A stretch of 64,000 bases of DNA from the NCBI GenBank assembly GCA_963825405.1, contig CAWGTB010000003.1:372001-436000 (forward strand), written 5' to 3'. The position numbers were made by a program, and so were the translations under genes. Below the pieces are notes generated by a model. That model was not told the origin of the DNA. It was given only the letters and a program-made list of their open reading frames with translations, and did not search any database. The stretch is from JACPNO01 sp963825405 (lineage in GTDB: Bacteria > Acidobacteriota > Terriglobia > Bryobacterales > Bryobacteraceae). Positions 18,156-26,671 of the stretch are shown in pieces; position 1 is the stretch's first letter, and every line of letters starts with the position of its first letter.

Positions 18156-19349
18156 CTACCCGCCTTTAAGCACTTCGCGGATGCGGCGGGCGACAGTCTG
18201 CGCCTCGCCCGGTTCCATCATCCAGACGGCTATCTCCAGAACATCCGGGCCACTGGGCCGAACTTCAATCGCCGGCTCGCCTTCGAGCAGTTTCTTTTTG
18301 ACATCGGCCACTTTCATCTTGATCCGGCCGTCGTCCCACGTGATGCGTAAGTGTGGCACCGCATTGGCGATTTCTGGAACGAAGGTTTCGGTCTTGATTC
18401 CGGTGAGCGGCGTCACGGTGTCGGCGATGTACTTGACGCGCTTTTCCCACTCGCGCCATTCGGCGGCGTGATCGCGTTTGGTATAGGACTCGATAGCCGC
18501 CATCATTCCCAGCAGTTCTTCTTTATTGACTTTCAAGCCGCGCCCCACTGAATCGCTGTTGGGCGAAGTATTCATGCGGGCGGCGGCTATCAGGTCCTTG
18601 CGCCCCAGCAGCAGGCCGGCGCTCTGCGGACCGCGAATTCCCTTGCCGCCGGAAAACGTCACCAAGTCGAACCCCATTTTGATGTACTTGGAAAGATTCT
18701 CAACCGGCGGTACGTCGGCAGCGGCGTCGTTGAACGTCGGGATATTGTGCTTCTTGCCAAGCGCGGCGAATTCGGCGGCTTTAATTTTTCCGATGGGCTC
18801 GTTGGCGTTGAAGAACAGCATCATCGCCGTGCGATCGTTGATCGCGCTTTCGAGCTCCGCGCTGGTCTCGACCTCGATCATTTTGACTCCGCAGGCGCGT
18901 ACGGCGTGATCGTAGCCATAGCGATGGGTTTTCTGCACGATCACTTCATTCTTCATGCCAGTGGTATCCGGCAGGCGGTGAATGAAATCGGCATTGGCGC
19001 CGGTAATGCATGCGGCGGTGCCGACCACCAGCGCAGCGGCTGCGCCGGAGGGAACCATGGCGGCTTCGCATCCCACCATCTGAGCGATGCGCTCGCCGAC
19101 GCGGTCGTGCAATTCGGGCAGGTGGACGAATTGTTTGGAGGCGTAATCGATCGCCTGCATCACATCGGGATGCATCAGCGACGCCGTCAGTGTGGTGTAA
19201 GTGCCGGCCGCGTTGATGAAGGGCCGCACGCCTAATTCCTTGAAATAGTCGCGCTTTACCGCGGAATTCTTAGTGGTTGCGCTAATACCCAGGCGGCCCG
19301 CCAGCGGAAGAGCGGAAATACCCTGCAGAAAACGGCGGCGATTGGACAC
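18156..19349 (-). CDS. SelA-like PLP-dependent enzyme with Tat signal
   Basis: Fold-type I PLP protein of 397 residues in the SelA / D-glucosaminate-6-phosphate ammonia-lyase-like superfamily. A SelA-like core is seen: FINAAGTYTTLTASLM, EAAMVPSGAAAALVVGTAA, and the putative PLP-lysine in FSGGKGIRGPQSAG. True SelA makes selenocysteyl-tRNA and is longer and cytoplasmic; this one is shorter and starts with MSNRRRFLQGISALPLAG, a twin-arginine leader, implying periplasmic location. Substrate unknown. It precedes the SenA-like gene by 12 bases and follows PIG-L by 25, so the three may be one transcript. Calling it a selenium gene would be premature. Confidence 0.8.
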   Translation of the reverse strand: MSNRRRFLQGISALPLAGRLGISATTKNSAVKRDYFKELGVRPFINAAGTYTTLTASLMHPDVMQAIDYASKQFVHLPELHDRVGERIAQMVGCEAAMVPSGAAAALVVGTAACITGANADFIHRLPDTTGMKNEVIVQKTHRYGYDHAVRACGVKMIEVETSAELESAINDRTAMMLFFNANEPIGKIKAAEFAALGKKHNIPTFNDAAADVPPVENLSKYIKMGFDLVTFSGGKGIRGPQSAGLLLGRKDLIAAARMNTSPNSDSVGRGLKVNKEELLGMMAAIESYTKRDHAAEWREWEKRVKYIADTVTPLTGIKTETFVPEIANAVPHLRITWDDGRIKMKVADVKKKLLEGEPAIEVRPSGPDVLEIAVWMMEPGEAQTVARRIREVLKGG

Positions 19350-19374
19350 GGCAACCTCCTCGGCTACGTCGAAT

Positions 19375-21894
19375 TTATCGTACCACCGCCCCTGCGCTCA
19401 ATAGATTGGCGAAGATGCGGTAGGCTCCAGGCACGCCTTCGGGCAATTGGCGGAACCAGGAAAACGCCGTGAAAATGTAGACCCCCTTGCCGTATTGCGC
19501 GTAGAGCAGGCCCCCGGTTAAAGGTTTCTCGCCGGGGTCGTGGGTTTCGAGCACCGCCTGGTATTTCGGATCCCACTCGGAGGCGAAATACAGCCCGCGC
19601 TCCTGCACCCAACCGTCAAATTCGCGCGCGCTAATGTGATTGGGCGCCTGCAGCAGCCGATGGTCGGGATTCGGAAACACCACCGGCGCTTCCTCCACCG
19701 TCACGCGGTCCCGCCCGATCTTAAGCGGGTACGGCCCCAGGTGAGCGAGCACGCCGGTATCCGGCGCGTTGAAAGGCCCGCCGCCTTCGGTAACGTTGTA
19801 CTGAACGATCAGCGTGCCGCCGCCTTTTACATAATCCAGCACCCGCTGGTAGTTGGCGCGCAGATCGGGGCGCACGTTGAACGCGCGCACACCAGTTACG
19901 ATGGCGTCGAACGAGGTGAGATCGCGTTGGGCCAGATCTTCGGCGCTCAACGGCGTCACTTCACAGCCGATTTGCCGCAGCGCATCGGGAATTTCATCGC
20001 CCGCGCCCATCACATAGCCGACTTTGTGCGCGCGTGTGGAGACATCGACGCGCTCCAGCCGCGCGCGCGATTCCGGGAACAGTGTTTGCGCCGGAATATG
20101 GGTGAACGCGATGGTCTCCATCCCGGACGCGACTTCGCGGCCGCCCACGCTGGCCACAGCACGCAAACCGCCCTCGGCTTCTTTGGCGGGCGGGCGAATC
20201 TCGAAACTCAATTGCTCTTCCTGACCGGCGTCGGTGAGTTGGAAAGCCCGCGATTTCGGCTCCGCGCTCCAACCCGCGGCCAGATCGAGATGCAGTTCAC
20301 CGCCGGCTTGCGGCATATTGGCTTTGACTTGCACTTGGACTTGCCGTGGGTGCGTGTCCGGGAACAACAGCGCCGCCTGCCGCAGGTTTACCGCTACCGG
20401 AGGCACCACTGCCAAAGGCTGCGTCAACTCGCCCTCGACGCGATCCACGTGACGGTATTCCACCGGCCGCGTGAGTTCAACCTCGGCGTCGCCCACTTGA
20501 AAATGGAAACGGACCCGGGCCACGGGCGGGGAATCGGCAAGACCCACCAGCTCCTGGCGGTCGATCGTGTACAAGTCGTGGGCAGGCGGCTTCTGCAGCC
20601 AGAAAGGCTGCGAGTAAGCGCGATCGGCTGGCACTTTCCATGTGAGCGTGGCTTGCCGCGGCTGATTGTAATCCAGAGCTTGCGGACCGCTGGCGATCGA
20701 AGGATCGGCATCGAGCGCGGCGCTGGTCCATCGGATGGGAAATGCGGAACGATTGATGGCTGCAGCTTCAATCTGCACGGAGGTGCCCGGGACTACGCTC
20801 GCCCGCACCGACGTCGCCTCCGCCCACAGCCCGGCGCACAAGGCGATGGCTTCGTCCAGGTCGCGCAGCTTCATTTTGGCCCAGGGGTCGTCGATCGCCT
20901 GAATCAACGGGCGGGCTTTGAGCAGCAGCGGAATGGTCTTGTCGGGATGCTCAGGGACAAATGAGTTCGCGGCTTCGGCCAGAATACTGCCCGCCACGCG
21001 GCCGCCTGGCAAGCGGTTCCAGGTGGTATCGATGGCGTCGAAAGTATCGCGCTGGGCGGGCTGGCCGGATACCAGGGTTAAGAAATTGCGGAATGGCCCG
21101 CGCCGCTCCGGCGCACCCATGCCCTGGCTGCGATGCATGCTGCGGCTGGCGCCAGCGATCTCGGTGTAGGACTTTCCAAGGACCGGATCGTACGCGCCGG
21201 CGTCGACTTCCAGACGGTCTGGAGTGGCTGCGGCGGCCGCTTCCTGCTGCGGCGTGAAGGCGAAAACGTTGAACAGCAGGCGAGTCGCCTGCCATGGCTT
21301 CACCCACTGCAATTGTTCAGGAAAACGCTTGGGATCGGCGGCGGCCGCGAACGCCTCTTTGCCGAGGATCGCCGAGCTTTGATGATGGCCGTGGCCGTCG
21401 CGCGGCGTGCCGGAGAAGCGCAGGATGACGACATCCGGCCGGAAACGGCGAATTACCCAGACGATGTCGCCCAGCACATTTTCGCGGCCCCATTTTTCCA
21501 ACGTCTCATCGGCGGTTTTCGAAAAACCGAAATCGATGGCGCGCGTGAAGAACTGCTCCGCGCCGTCGATACGGCGGGCTGCCAGCAGTTCCTGGGTGCG
21601 AATGATGCCGAGCGCGGCGCCACGTTCAGAGCCGATCAGGTTCTGCCCGCCTTCGCCTCGGGTGAGCGAGAGATACGCCGTGCGCATCTTCCTGCCGCGC
21701 GCGTAGTAAGCCAGCAGTGCGGTGTTTTCGTCGTCGGGGTGCGCGGCGATCATGAGCACGCTGCCCACTACAGGCAAGCGCTCCAGAGCCAACTTGATTT
21801 CCGGAGTTCCCGAAAGGTTGCGCTGCGCATTAACCGGAGTTAATACGAGCAATGCTAAGCATGTTCCTAGTAACCTGGCACGGAAATTGCTCAT
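19375..21894 (-). CDS. Secreted PIG-L/LmbE family deacetylase with C-terminal extension
   Basis: Protein of 839 residues. ATG 21894 gives a signal peptide (FRARLLGTCLALLVLTPVNA); the frame stays open 29 codons upstream but only ATG 21894 makes sense. The PIG-L zinc de-N-acetylase domain occupies about 35-260: AAHPDDE, RGEGGQN and the closing DGHGHHQ. The following 550 residues contain beta-sandwich regions and a glutamine-amidotransferase-like segment (about 660-800, FDAIVTGVRAFNVRPDL, YVKGGGTLIVQYN). Substrate is likely an N-acetyl sugar, location periplasmic; both are inference. It is divergent from the patatin gene with only 46 bases between starts. Confidence 0.85.
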   Translation of the reverse strand: MSNFRARLLGTCLALLVLTPVNAQRNLSGTPEIKLALERLPVVGSVLMIAAHPDDENTALLAYYARGRKMRTAYLSLTRGEGGQNLIGSERGAALGIIRTQELLAARRIDGAEQFFTRAIDFGFSKTADETLEKWGRENVLGDIVWVIRRFRPDVVILRFSGTPRDGHGHHQSSAILGKEAFAAAADPKRFPEQLQWVKPWQATRLLFNVFAFTPQQEAAAAATPDRLEVDAGAYDPVLGKSYTEIAGASRSMHRSQGMGAPERRGPFRNFLTLVSGQPAQRDTFDAIDTTWNRLPGGRVAGSILAEAANSFVPEHPDKTIPLLLKARPLIQAIDDPWAKMKLRDLDEAIALCAGLWAEATSVRASVVPGTSVQIEAAAINRSAFPIRWTSAALDADPSIASGPQALDYNQPRQATLTWKVPADRAYSQPFWLQKPPAHDLYTIDRQELVGLADSPPVARVRFHFQVGDAEVELTRPVEYRHVDRVEGELTQPLAVVPPVAVNLRQAALLFPDTHPRQVQVQVKANMPQAGGELHLDLAAGWSAEPKSRAFQLTDAGQEEQLSFEIRPPAKEAEGGLRAVASVGGREVASGMETIAFTHIPAQTLFPESRARLERVDVSTRAHKVGYVMGAGDEIPDALRQIGCEVTPLSAEDLAQRDLTSFDAIVTGVRAFNVRPDLRANYQRVLDYVKGGGTLIVQYNVTEGGGPFNAPDTGVLAHLGPYPLKIGRDRVTVEEAPVVFPNPDHRLLQAPNHISAREFDGWVQERGLYFASEWDPKYQAVLETHDPGEKPLTGGLLYAQYGKGVYIFTAFSWFRQLPEGVPGAYRIFANLLSAGAVVR

Positions 21895-21940
21895 CCAACA
21901 TAATGGTAGACCATTTGTGGGGCCTGCCAGGAGGCAATCC

Positions 21941-22813
21941 GTGGAAGATGTCACGCGCAAGCTGCGGGCTTTCTTTCGCAAGCGGTTGCGAGCCCCTGTA
22001 CCTGCCCGGTCTTTGATCGTTCCCCGAATCGGTTTGGCTCTTGGCGGCGGATTTGCGCGGGGCGTCGCCCATGTAGGCGTTTTGCAGGCCTTTCAGCGCG
22101 AAGGCATCCCACTCCATTGCATTGCAGGTGTTAGCGCGGGCGCCATCGTAGCCGCAGCGTTCGCCAGCGGCACCTCTATCGAGGATATTGGACGCATCGG
22201 CTGCGACATGCGCTTTACCGACGTGGCGCGCTGGAGCCTGTGCCGCTGGGGGTTGGTGGGCAGCGAGAGAATGTCGAAATTTTTGCAGCGTCTGCTGAAA
22301 ACGTTTCAATTTGAGGAGATGGAAATCCCGTTAGGCGTAGTGGCAACCGATCTTTCGTCGGGCGAGCCTGTCCTATTTCGAGACACGGGAGACGTTTGCC
22401 TGCCCATTCGGGCCAGTTGTTCCTATCCAGGATTGTTCCGGCCCGTAAGCCATGGCGGCCATCTGCTGGTGGATGGCGCCATGAGCATGGAAGTACCGGC
22501 CATGCTGGCGCGCGACATGGGCGCGACGCACGTGATTTCCGTTTGCCTGCCGATGCCCGGCCCCTCCGACGTACCGCGCCATATGATGCACGTCATCAAC
22601 CGCTGTTTTCAGATTCTGCAGAAGCGTACCGAGGAGAGTTGGCGCGCGGTTTCCGATGCCGTCATCATGCCGCAAGTCTCCGACACCCATTGGGACGGCT
22701 TCGATAAAGGGCAGTATCTGATCGACCAGGGTGAAAAAGCCGCGATGGCGATCATGCCGGAAGTGAAACGATGGCTGGCGGGATGTCCGCTCCCTTTGGT
22801 CAGCGCTCGGTAA
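21941..22813 (+). CDS. Patatin-like phospholipase
   Basis: Patatin-family serine hydrolase of 290 residues, related to RssA. Visible motifs are the oxyanion glycine stretch GGGFARGVAHVGVL, nucleophile elbow GVSAG (Ser of GxSxG), and the catalytic Asp in LLVDGAMS. GTG 21941 is the start: a perfect AGGAGG (21929-21934) lies 6 bases upstream. The frame is open before this but crosses the divergent PIG-L start. No signal peptide; a basic amphipathic N-terminus (RKLRAFFRKRLR) could touch membrane. It likely hydrolyses acyl chains of lipids. It converges on nuoB with 9 bases between stops. Confidence 0.92.
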   Translation: MEDVTRKLRAFFRKRLRAPVPARSLIVPRIGLALGGGFARGVAHVGVLQAFQREGIPLHCIAGVSAGAIVAAAFASGTSIEDIGRIGCDMRFTDVARWSLCRWGLVGSERMSKFLQRLLKTFQFEEMEIPLGVVATDLSSGEPVLFRDTGDVCLPIRASCSYPGLFRPVSHGGHLLVDGAMSMEVPAMLARDMGATHVISVCLPMPGPSDVPRHMMHVINRCFQILQKRTEESWRAVSDAVIMPQVSDTHWDGFDKGQYLIDQGEKAAMAIMPEVKRWLAGCPLPLVSAR

Positions 22814-22822
22814 CGCGTTGGA

Positions 22823-23374
22823 CTAAGCCATGTTCAGGACGTCGCGCGTGGTGCCGGTCTCGTTGCCGATCTTCTCCTGCAGCATCATGATCGCGTGAAT
22901 CAGCTGCTCAGGGCGCGGCGGGCAGCCGGGCACAAACACATCCACCGGAATCACCTGGTTCACCGGAACCAGCGCGTAGTTGTTGAACACGCCGGTCGAT
23001 GTCGCGCAGGCGCCCATCGAGATCACCCACTTCGGCTCCGGCATCTGCTGGTAGAGGTGGCGGATCACCGGCGCCATCTTGTTGGAAACGCGTCCGGCGA
23101 TGATCATCAGATCGGACTGGCGCGGCGAGCCGCGAAACACCTCGGCGCCGAAGCGCGAGATATCGAAGCGCGACGCGCTCATCGACATCATCTCGATCGC
23201 GCAGCAGGCCAGGCCGAACGACATCGGCCAGATGGAATTCTTGCGTCCCCAGTTGATGACGTTGTCGAGCGTGGTCATGATCAGGCCTTCCGACGCCGCG
23301 GTGCGCGCCAGATGCTGCTCGTCGATACGCGCGAAAAGCTCCGGGGGGCCGCTGGCCAGCGGGGTCGTATCCAT
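22823..23374 (-). CDS. nuoB: NADH-quinone oxidoreductase subunit B
   Basis: Protein of 183 residues carrying the N2 4Fe-4S cluster of respiratory complex I on the cytoplasmic arm. All four cysteine ligands are present: the CC pair in GLACCAIEMM, Cys in SMGACATSTG and Cys in VPGCPPRPEQ. Length is normal. Other nuo genes are not in the window; the neighbours are a patatin and a glucanotransferase, so this copy stands alone. A 5' extension of about 33 residues precedes the first conserved block; the ATG at codon 33 is an alternative start. Essential residues are intact, so it is probably functional. Confidence 0.94.
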   Translation of the reverse strand: MDTTPLASGPPELFARIDEQHLARTAASEGLIMTTLDNVINWGRKNSIWPMSFGLACCAIEMMSMSASRFDISRFGAEVFRGSPRQSDLMIIAGRVSNKMAPVIRHLYQQMPEPKWVISMGACATSTGVFNNYALVPVNQVIPVDVFVPGCPPRPEQLIHAIMMLQEKIGNETGTTRDVLNMA

Positions 23375-23407
23375 ATTGTTATTTTCGCATGGAACGCGCC
23401 TGATAGA

Positions 23408-25786
23408 ATTGAAAGCATTATCCCGCCGACGAAGTTCTCATCCTACGAGCAGGCTCTCGACGCAGCGGCGGCTCTATGGAAAATTGAGCCGGAATATTGG
23501 GATATCTTTGGGCGGCTGCACGTCACTACTCCCGAAACCAAGAAAGCCATCCTGCAATCGTTAGGTGTTTCTACCGCTGCGCAGGGAGACATCGAAACCG
23601 CCATCGCTGCGCGGTACCAGCGCGAGTGGTTGCGTTTGTGCCCGCCGTGCGTTGTGCTGGGCGCCGAGCGCCAGCCGCGGGAGATCGCGCTTACCCTCTC
23701 CAGTCACGCCTCCGCTGATGCAGCAGCCATCCGAATCCAACGCGAGGACGGCGGCGAGGAATCGTACACTGTTGCGCTGGCGGAACTGCCAGACCAGGAT
23801 TCGGCCGAATTCGAGGGCAAGCGCTTCGTACGCAAAATGATTCCGCTCCCAGCCGATTTGCCGCTGGGGTATCACGATCTCGAGGTAAGCTGCGGCACCG
23901 ATCACGCTGCGATGCGCTTGATCCTGGCGCCCGATCGCGCCTTTCTGCCGACCAACCTCCGCGCCGCCGGCGTGGCCGTCTCGCTGTACGGCGTGCGCTC
24001 CCGGCTCAACTGGGGATGCGGCGATTTCCGCGACCTCTGCGACTTGATCGATTGGATTGCCGCCGAGACTGGCGCGAGTTTCGTAGCGTTGAATCCGCTG
24101 CACGCCATCCACAACCGGCGGCCATTTAACACCAGCCCGTATTTGCCCAATTCCGTCTACTACCAGAATTTTATTTATCTGGATGTCGAAAGCGTGCCCG
24201 ATTTTCAGGCTTCGCGGCGCGCCCGGCGGCTATGGTCTGCGCCCGCCGTGCAGCGGGAGATCGCCGAGCTGCGCGAATCCGAATTTGTAGAGTACGAGCG
24301 CGTGGCGGCTTTGAAGCTGCGTTTCATGAAGCTTTCGTTCGCCGGATTTCAGAGCGAGTACCGGGCCGGTTCGGAGCGCGCCAAGGCGTTCCGCGAATTC
24401 GTGGCGCAGGAAGGCGAATTGCTGGAGCGCTTCGCCACCTACTCGGCGCTCGACGAATCGATCCATAAGCAGCATCCCGATGTATGGGTCTGGCCGGATT
24501 GGCCGGAGGAGTTTCGCGATCCGCAATCGGCCGCCACTCTGGCGTTCCGGAAAAAACATTGGCGCGCGGTGCTGTTTCACAAATATTTGCAGTGGCAGGT
24601 GCACTTGCAGTTGGAAGCGGCGCAGCGGCACGCCCGTGACCGCGGTATGCCTATCGGTCTGTATCACGATCTCGCCCTTGCCACCGACCGCTGCGGATCG
24701 GACCTGTGGGCGTATCGCGAGCATTTCGTCGCCGGCTGCCGCGTCGGCTCACCGCCCGATGATTTCGCGCCCAAAGGCCAGGACTGGGCTTTTCCGCCGC
24801 CCGATTCCGAGCGCCGCCGCGAAACCGGTTACCGGTTATTCGCCGAATCGCTGCGCAAGAATATCCGCCACGGCGGTGCGCTGCGCATCGATCACGTGAT
24901 GCGTTTCTTCCGGCTCTACTGGATTCCCGACGGCGTGGAAGCAGTGGCCGGCGCGTACGTGCGCGATGAGTGGGAGGATTTGCTGCGCATCCTTGCGCTG
25001 GAGAGCGTGCGTCATCAGGCGATTGTGGTGGGCGAGGATCTGGGAACTGTCGAGCCGCGCGTGCGCGAGGCCCTGGCGCAATTCGGCATCCTCAGCTACC
25101 GCCTTTTTTATTTCGAGCGCAACACTGCCGGCGATTTTCGCGCCGCCCGCGATTATCCCGCCCAGGCGCTGGTTTCCTCCACCACCCACGACCTGCCAAC
25201 CCTCGCCGGATTTTGGCGCAGCGAAGATATCGAAGCGCGCCACCACGCCGGCGTTTCCGACGACGAAACCTATCGCGGGCAGTTGATTCGCCGCGCGGAA
25301 GACAAACAGAAAATGCTGGACCTGCTGCTGGCCGAAGGTCTGTTGCCCAACTGGCAGCCCTGCGCGGCGTCGGCGATTCCGGAGCTCACCGGCGAGCTGC
25401 ACAACGCAGTGGTCGGATTCCTGGCGTCGACCCCATCCATGCTGATGGTTCTCAACCAGGAAGATTTGACTAAGGAAACCGCGCAACAGAATCTGCCTGG
25501 AACCACGTGGCAGTATCCCAATTGGCGCCGTAAAATGCGTTTTACTTTAGAAGAACTCTACGATCGCAAAGAAGCGCGCGACTTCGTCAACGATGTTTCA
25601 CGATTGGCTGCGTCGCAGCGGCCGGACAAAAACCCGCCCCCGCAACGAACCATCGAAATCCCGCGGCGCCGTAGGGGCGGGTTTCAAATCCGCCCTTTTT
25701 CCGTCTCCAACAATTTCACCAGCGCGTGCAGGGTCTCATTGCACGGCGTCGGGACACCCAGTTCCGCGCCGCGCCGGACCAGGTAG
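23408..25786 (+). CDS. malQ: 4-alpha-glucanotransferase (amylomaltase)
   Basis: GH77 enzyme that moves alpha-1,4-glucan chains in maltodextrin or glycogen metabolism, cytoplasmic. Motifs: GVAVSLYGVRSRLNWGCGDF, NPLHAIHNRRPFNTSPY, the nucleophile region in RIDHVMRFFRLYWIP, the acid/base in VVGEDLGTVEP, and STTHDLPTLAGFW. No canonical start is found: coding similarity begins near 23408, where only ATT codons are in frame, so the 5' end may contain an indel. Near 25592 the frame probably shifts by one base; the alternative frame reads FVNMFHDWLRRSGR, the normal family C-terminus. The last about 60 residues given by the open frame are thus not trusted. Confidence 0.87.
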   Translation: MESIIPPTKFSSYEQALDAAAALWKIEPEYWDIFGRLHVTTPETKKAILQSLGVSTAAQGDIETAIAARYQREWLRLCPPCVVLGAERQPREIALTLSSHASADAAAIRIQREDGGEESYTVALAELPDQDSAEFEGKRFVRKMIPLPADLPLGYHDLEVSCGTDHAAMRLILAPDRAFLPTNLRAAGVAVSLYGVRSRLNWGCGDFRDLCDLIDWIAAETGASFVALNPLHAIHNRRPFNTSPYLPNSVYYQNFIYLDVESVPDFQASRRARRLWSAPAVQREIAELRESEFVEYERVAALKLRFMKLSFAGFQSEYRAGSERAKAFREFVAQEGELLERFATYSALDESIHKQHPDVWVWPDWPEEFRDPQSAATLAFRKKHWRAVLFHKYLQWQVHLQLEAAQRHARDRGMPIGLYHDLALATDRCGSDLWAYREHFVAGCRVGSPPDDFAPKGQDWAFPPPDSERRRETGYRLFAESLRKNIRHGGALRIDHVMRFFRLYWIPDGVEAVAGAYVRDEWEDLLRILALESVRHQAIVVGEDLGTVEPRVREALAQFGILSYRLFYFERNTAGDFRAARDYPAQALVSSTTHDLPTLAGFWRSEDIEARHHAGVSDDETYRGQLIRRAEDKQKMLDLLLAEGLLPNWQPCAASAIPELTGELHNAVVGFLASTPSMLMVLNQEDLTKETAQQNLPGTTWQYPNWRRKMRFTLEELYDRKEARDFVNDVSRLAASQRPDKNPPPQRTIEIPRRRRGGFQIRPFSVSNNFTSACRVSLHGVGTPSSAPRRTR
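25675..25700 (+). terminator. Intrinsic terminator, GGGCGG stem and T5
   Basis: GGGCGG (25675-25680) and CCGCCC (25690-25695) form a stem around a 9-base loop and are followed by TTTTT. It follows the malQ coding region and is a short member of the TAGGGGCGGG repeat family (TAG at 25672-25674). On the opposite strand the loop gives the TGA stop of the PanE-like gene. Confidence 0.75.
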
Positions 25787-26592
25787 CCGTTCAACGAATC
25801 AATCTCCGTGCGGTTCCCGCGGGCGATATCCTGCGCAGTCGATGAAGTGGCTTCGGGCATAGCCTCCGCCAGTTTAAATACCACGCCGTTCATATCGGCT
25901 TCCGGCAAACGCACGCCGGCGGCCTGGGCCACGGCGACGGCTTCCGCGATGACCTGCTGCATCAGCTCGCGCGTCCACTCATTGCTCACGACGCGGCCAT
26001 ATTTGGCGCGGCCCAAAGCCGAAATCGCGTTGTAGGCGCAGTTCATGATCATCTTGGTCCAGAGATCGGCTTCGATATTTTCCGAAACCCGGCAGGAAAT
26101 TCCGGCCCGCGCGAACATCGCGGCGACTGCGGGCAGATTCCCGATGACAAGATCGCCGCGTCCGGAATGCTTGATGCGGCCGGGCGCAGTGATTTCAGCA
26201 GCGACGTACACGACCGCAGGAAACGCCGCGATTTTCGAAGCCGCGCGAATCCGCTCGACATTGTCGACACCATTCTGCAGGCTGATCACCACTGCGTCCG
26301 CGCTCAAGTGCGGCGCTAACGCCTTCGCGGCGTCTTCGGTGTCAACAGTCTTCACGCACAACAGCACAATGTCGGCATCCCGTGCGGCACTCTCGCTGGT
26401 CGATGCCGAAACCGGAATGCGCTCCTGGAAATGCAGGCCGTCAAGAAAAAGGCCGTCGCGGGTGATGGCTTCGACGTGCCGGGGACGGCCGATCAAAGTG
26501 ACCGGCGCTCCGGCGCGCGCCAGCATCCCGCCGAAGTACGAGCCCACGGCGCCGGCGCCCAGTACGGCAATGCGCGGCCAGGAATCCTGCAT
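25684..26592 (-). CDS. 2-dehydropantoate 2-reductase-like (PanE/ApbA family)
   Basis: Ketopantoate-reductase family protein of 302 residues that would reduce an alpha-keto acid with NADPH. The N-terminal Rossmann fold has GAGAVGSYFGGMLARAG; ISLQNGVDN, followed by the C-terminal helical domain with WTKMIMNCAYNAISAL (catalytic Lys in TKMIMN), are family signatures. It could be the pantothenate enzyme or one of the many paralogues. Divergent from a MarR-GNAT regulator with a shared operator. The last codons (KGRI-stop) come from the hairpin repeat. Predicted leaderless: ATG is 6 bases after a consensus -10. Confidence 0.88.
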   Translation of the reverse strand: MQDSWPRIAVLGAGAVGSYFGGMLARAGAPVTLIGRPRHVEAITRDGLFLDGLHFQERIPVSASTSESAARDADIVLLCVKTVDTEDAAKALAPHLSADAVVISLQNGVDNVERIRAASKIAAFPAVVYVAAEITAPGRIKHSGRGDLVIGNLPAVAAMFARAGISCRVSENIEADLWTKMIMNCAYNAISALGRAKYGRVVSNEWTRELMQQVIAEAVAVAQAAGVRLPEADMNGVVFKLAEAMPEATSSTAQDIARGNRTEIDSLNGYLVRRGAELGVPTPCNETLHALVKLLETEKGRI

Positions 26593-26598
26593 GGCAAC

Positions 26599-26664
26599 AT
26601 ACTAAAGAAACAACTTGATTCTGTCAACTATATCATTGACTCAGACAACTAGCTGGGCGACAAT
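26599..26664. promoter_or_regulatory. Divergent overlapping promoters with MarR-type palindrome
   Basis: Palindrome GTCAA-N8-TTGAC at 26623-26640. Its left arm lies in the minus-strand -35 TTGACA (26627-26622), followed after 17 bases by -10 TAGTAT (26604-26599). Its right arm lies in the plus-strand -35 TTGACT (26636-26641), followed after 17 bases by -10 GACAAT (26659-26664). A protein bound here would block both. Each start codon lies 6-7 bases after its -10, so both messages should be leaderless. Confidence 0.7.
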
Positions 26665-26671
26665 ATCGGGG

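Noticed and set aside
18156..19349. Calling this gene selA (selenocysteine synthase)
   Set aside because: It is shorter, has an export signal, and no selB, selD or tRNA-Sec is present.
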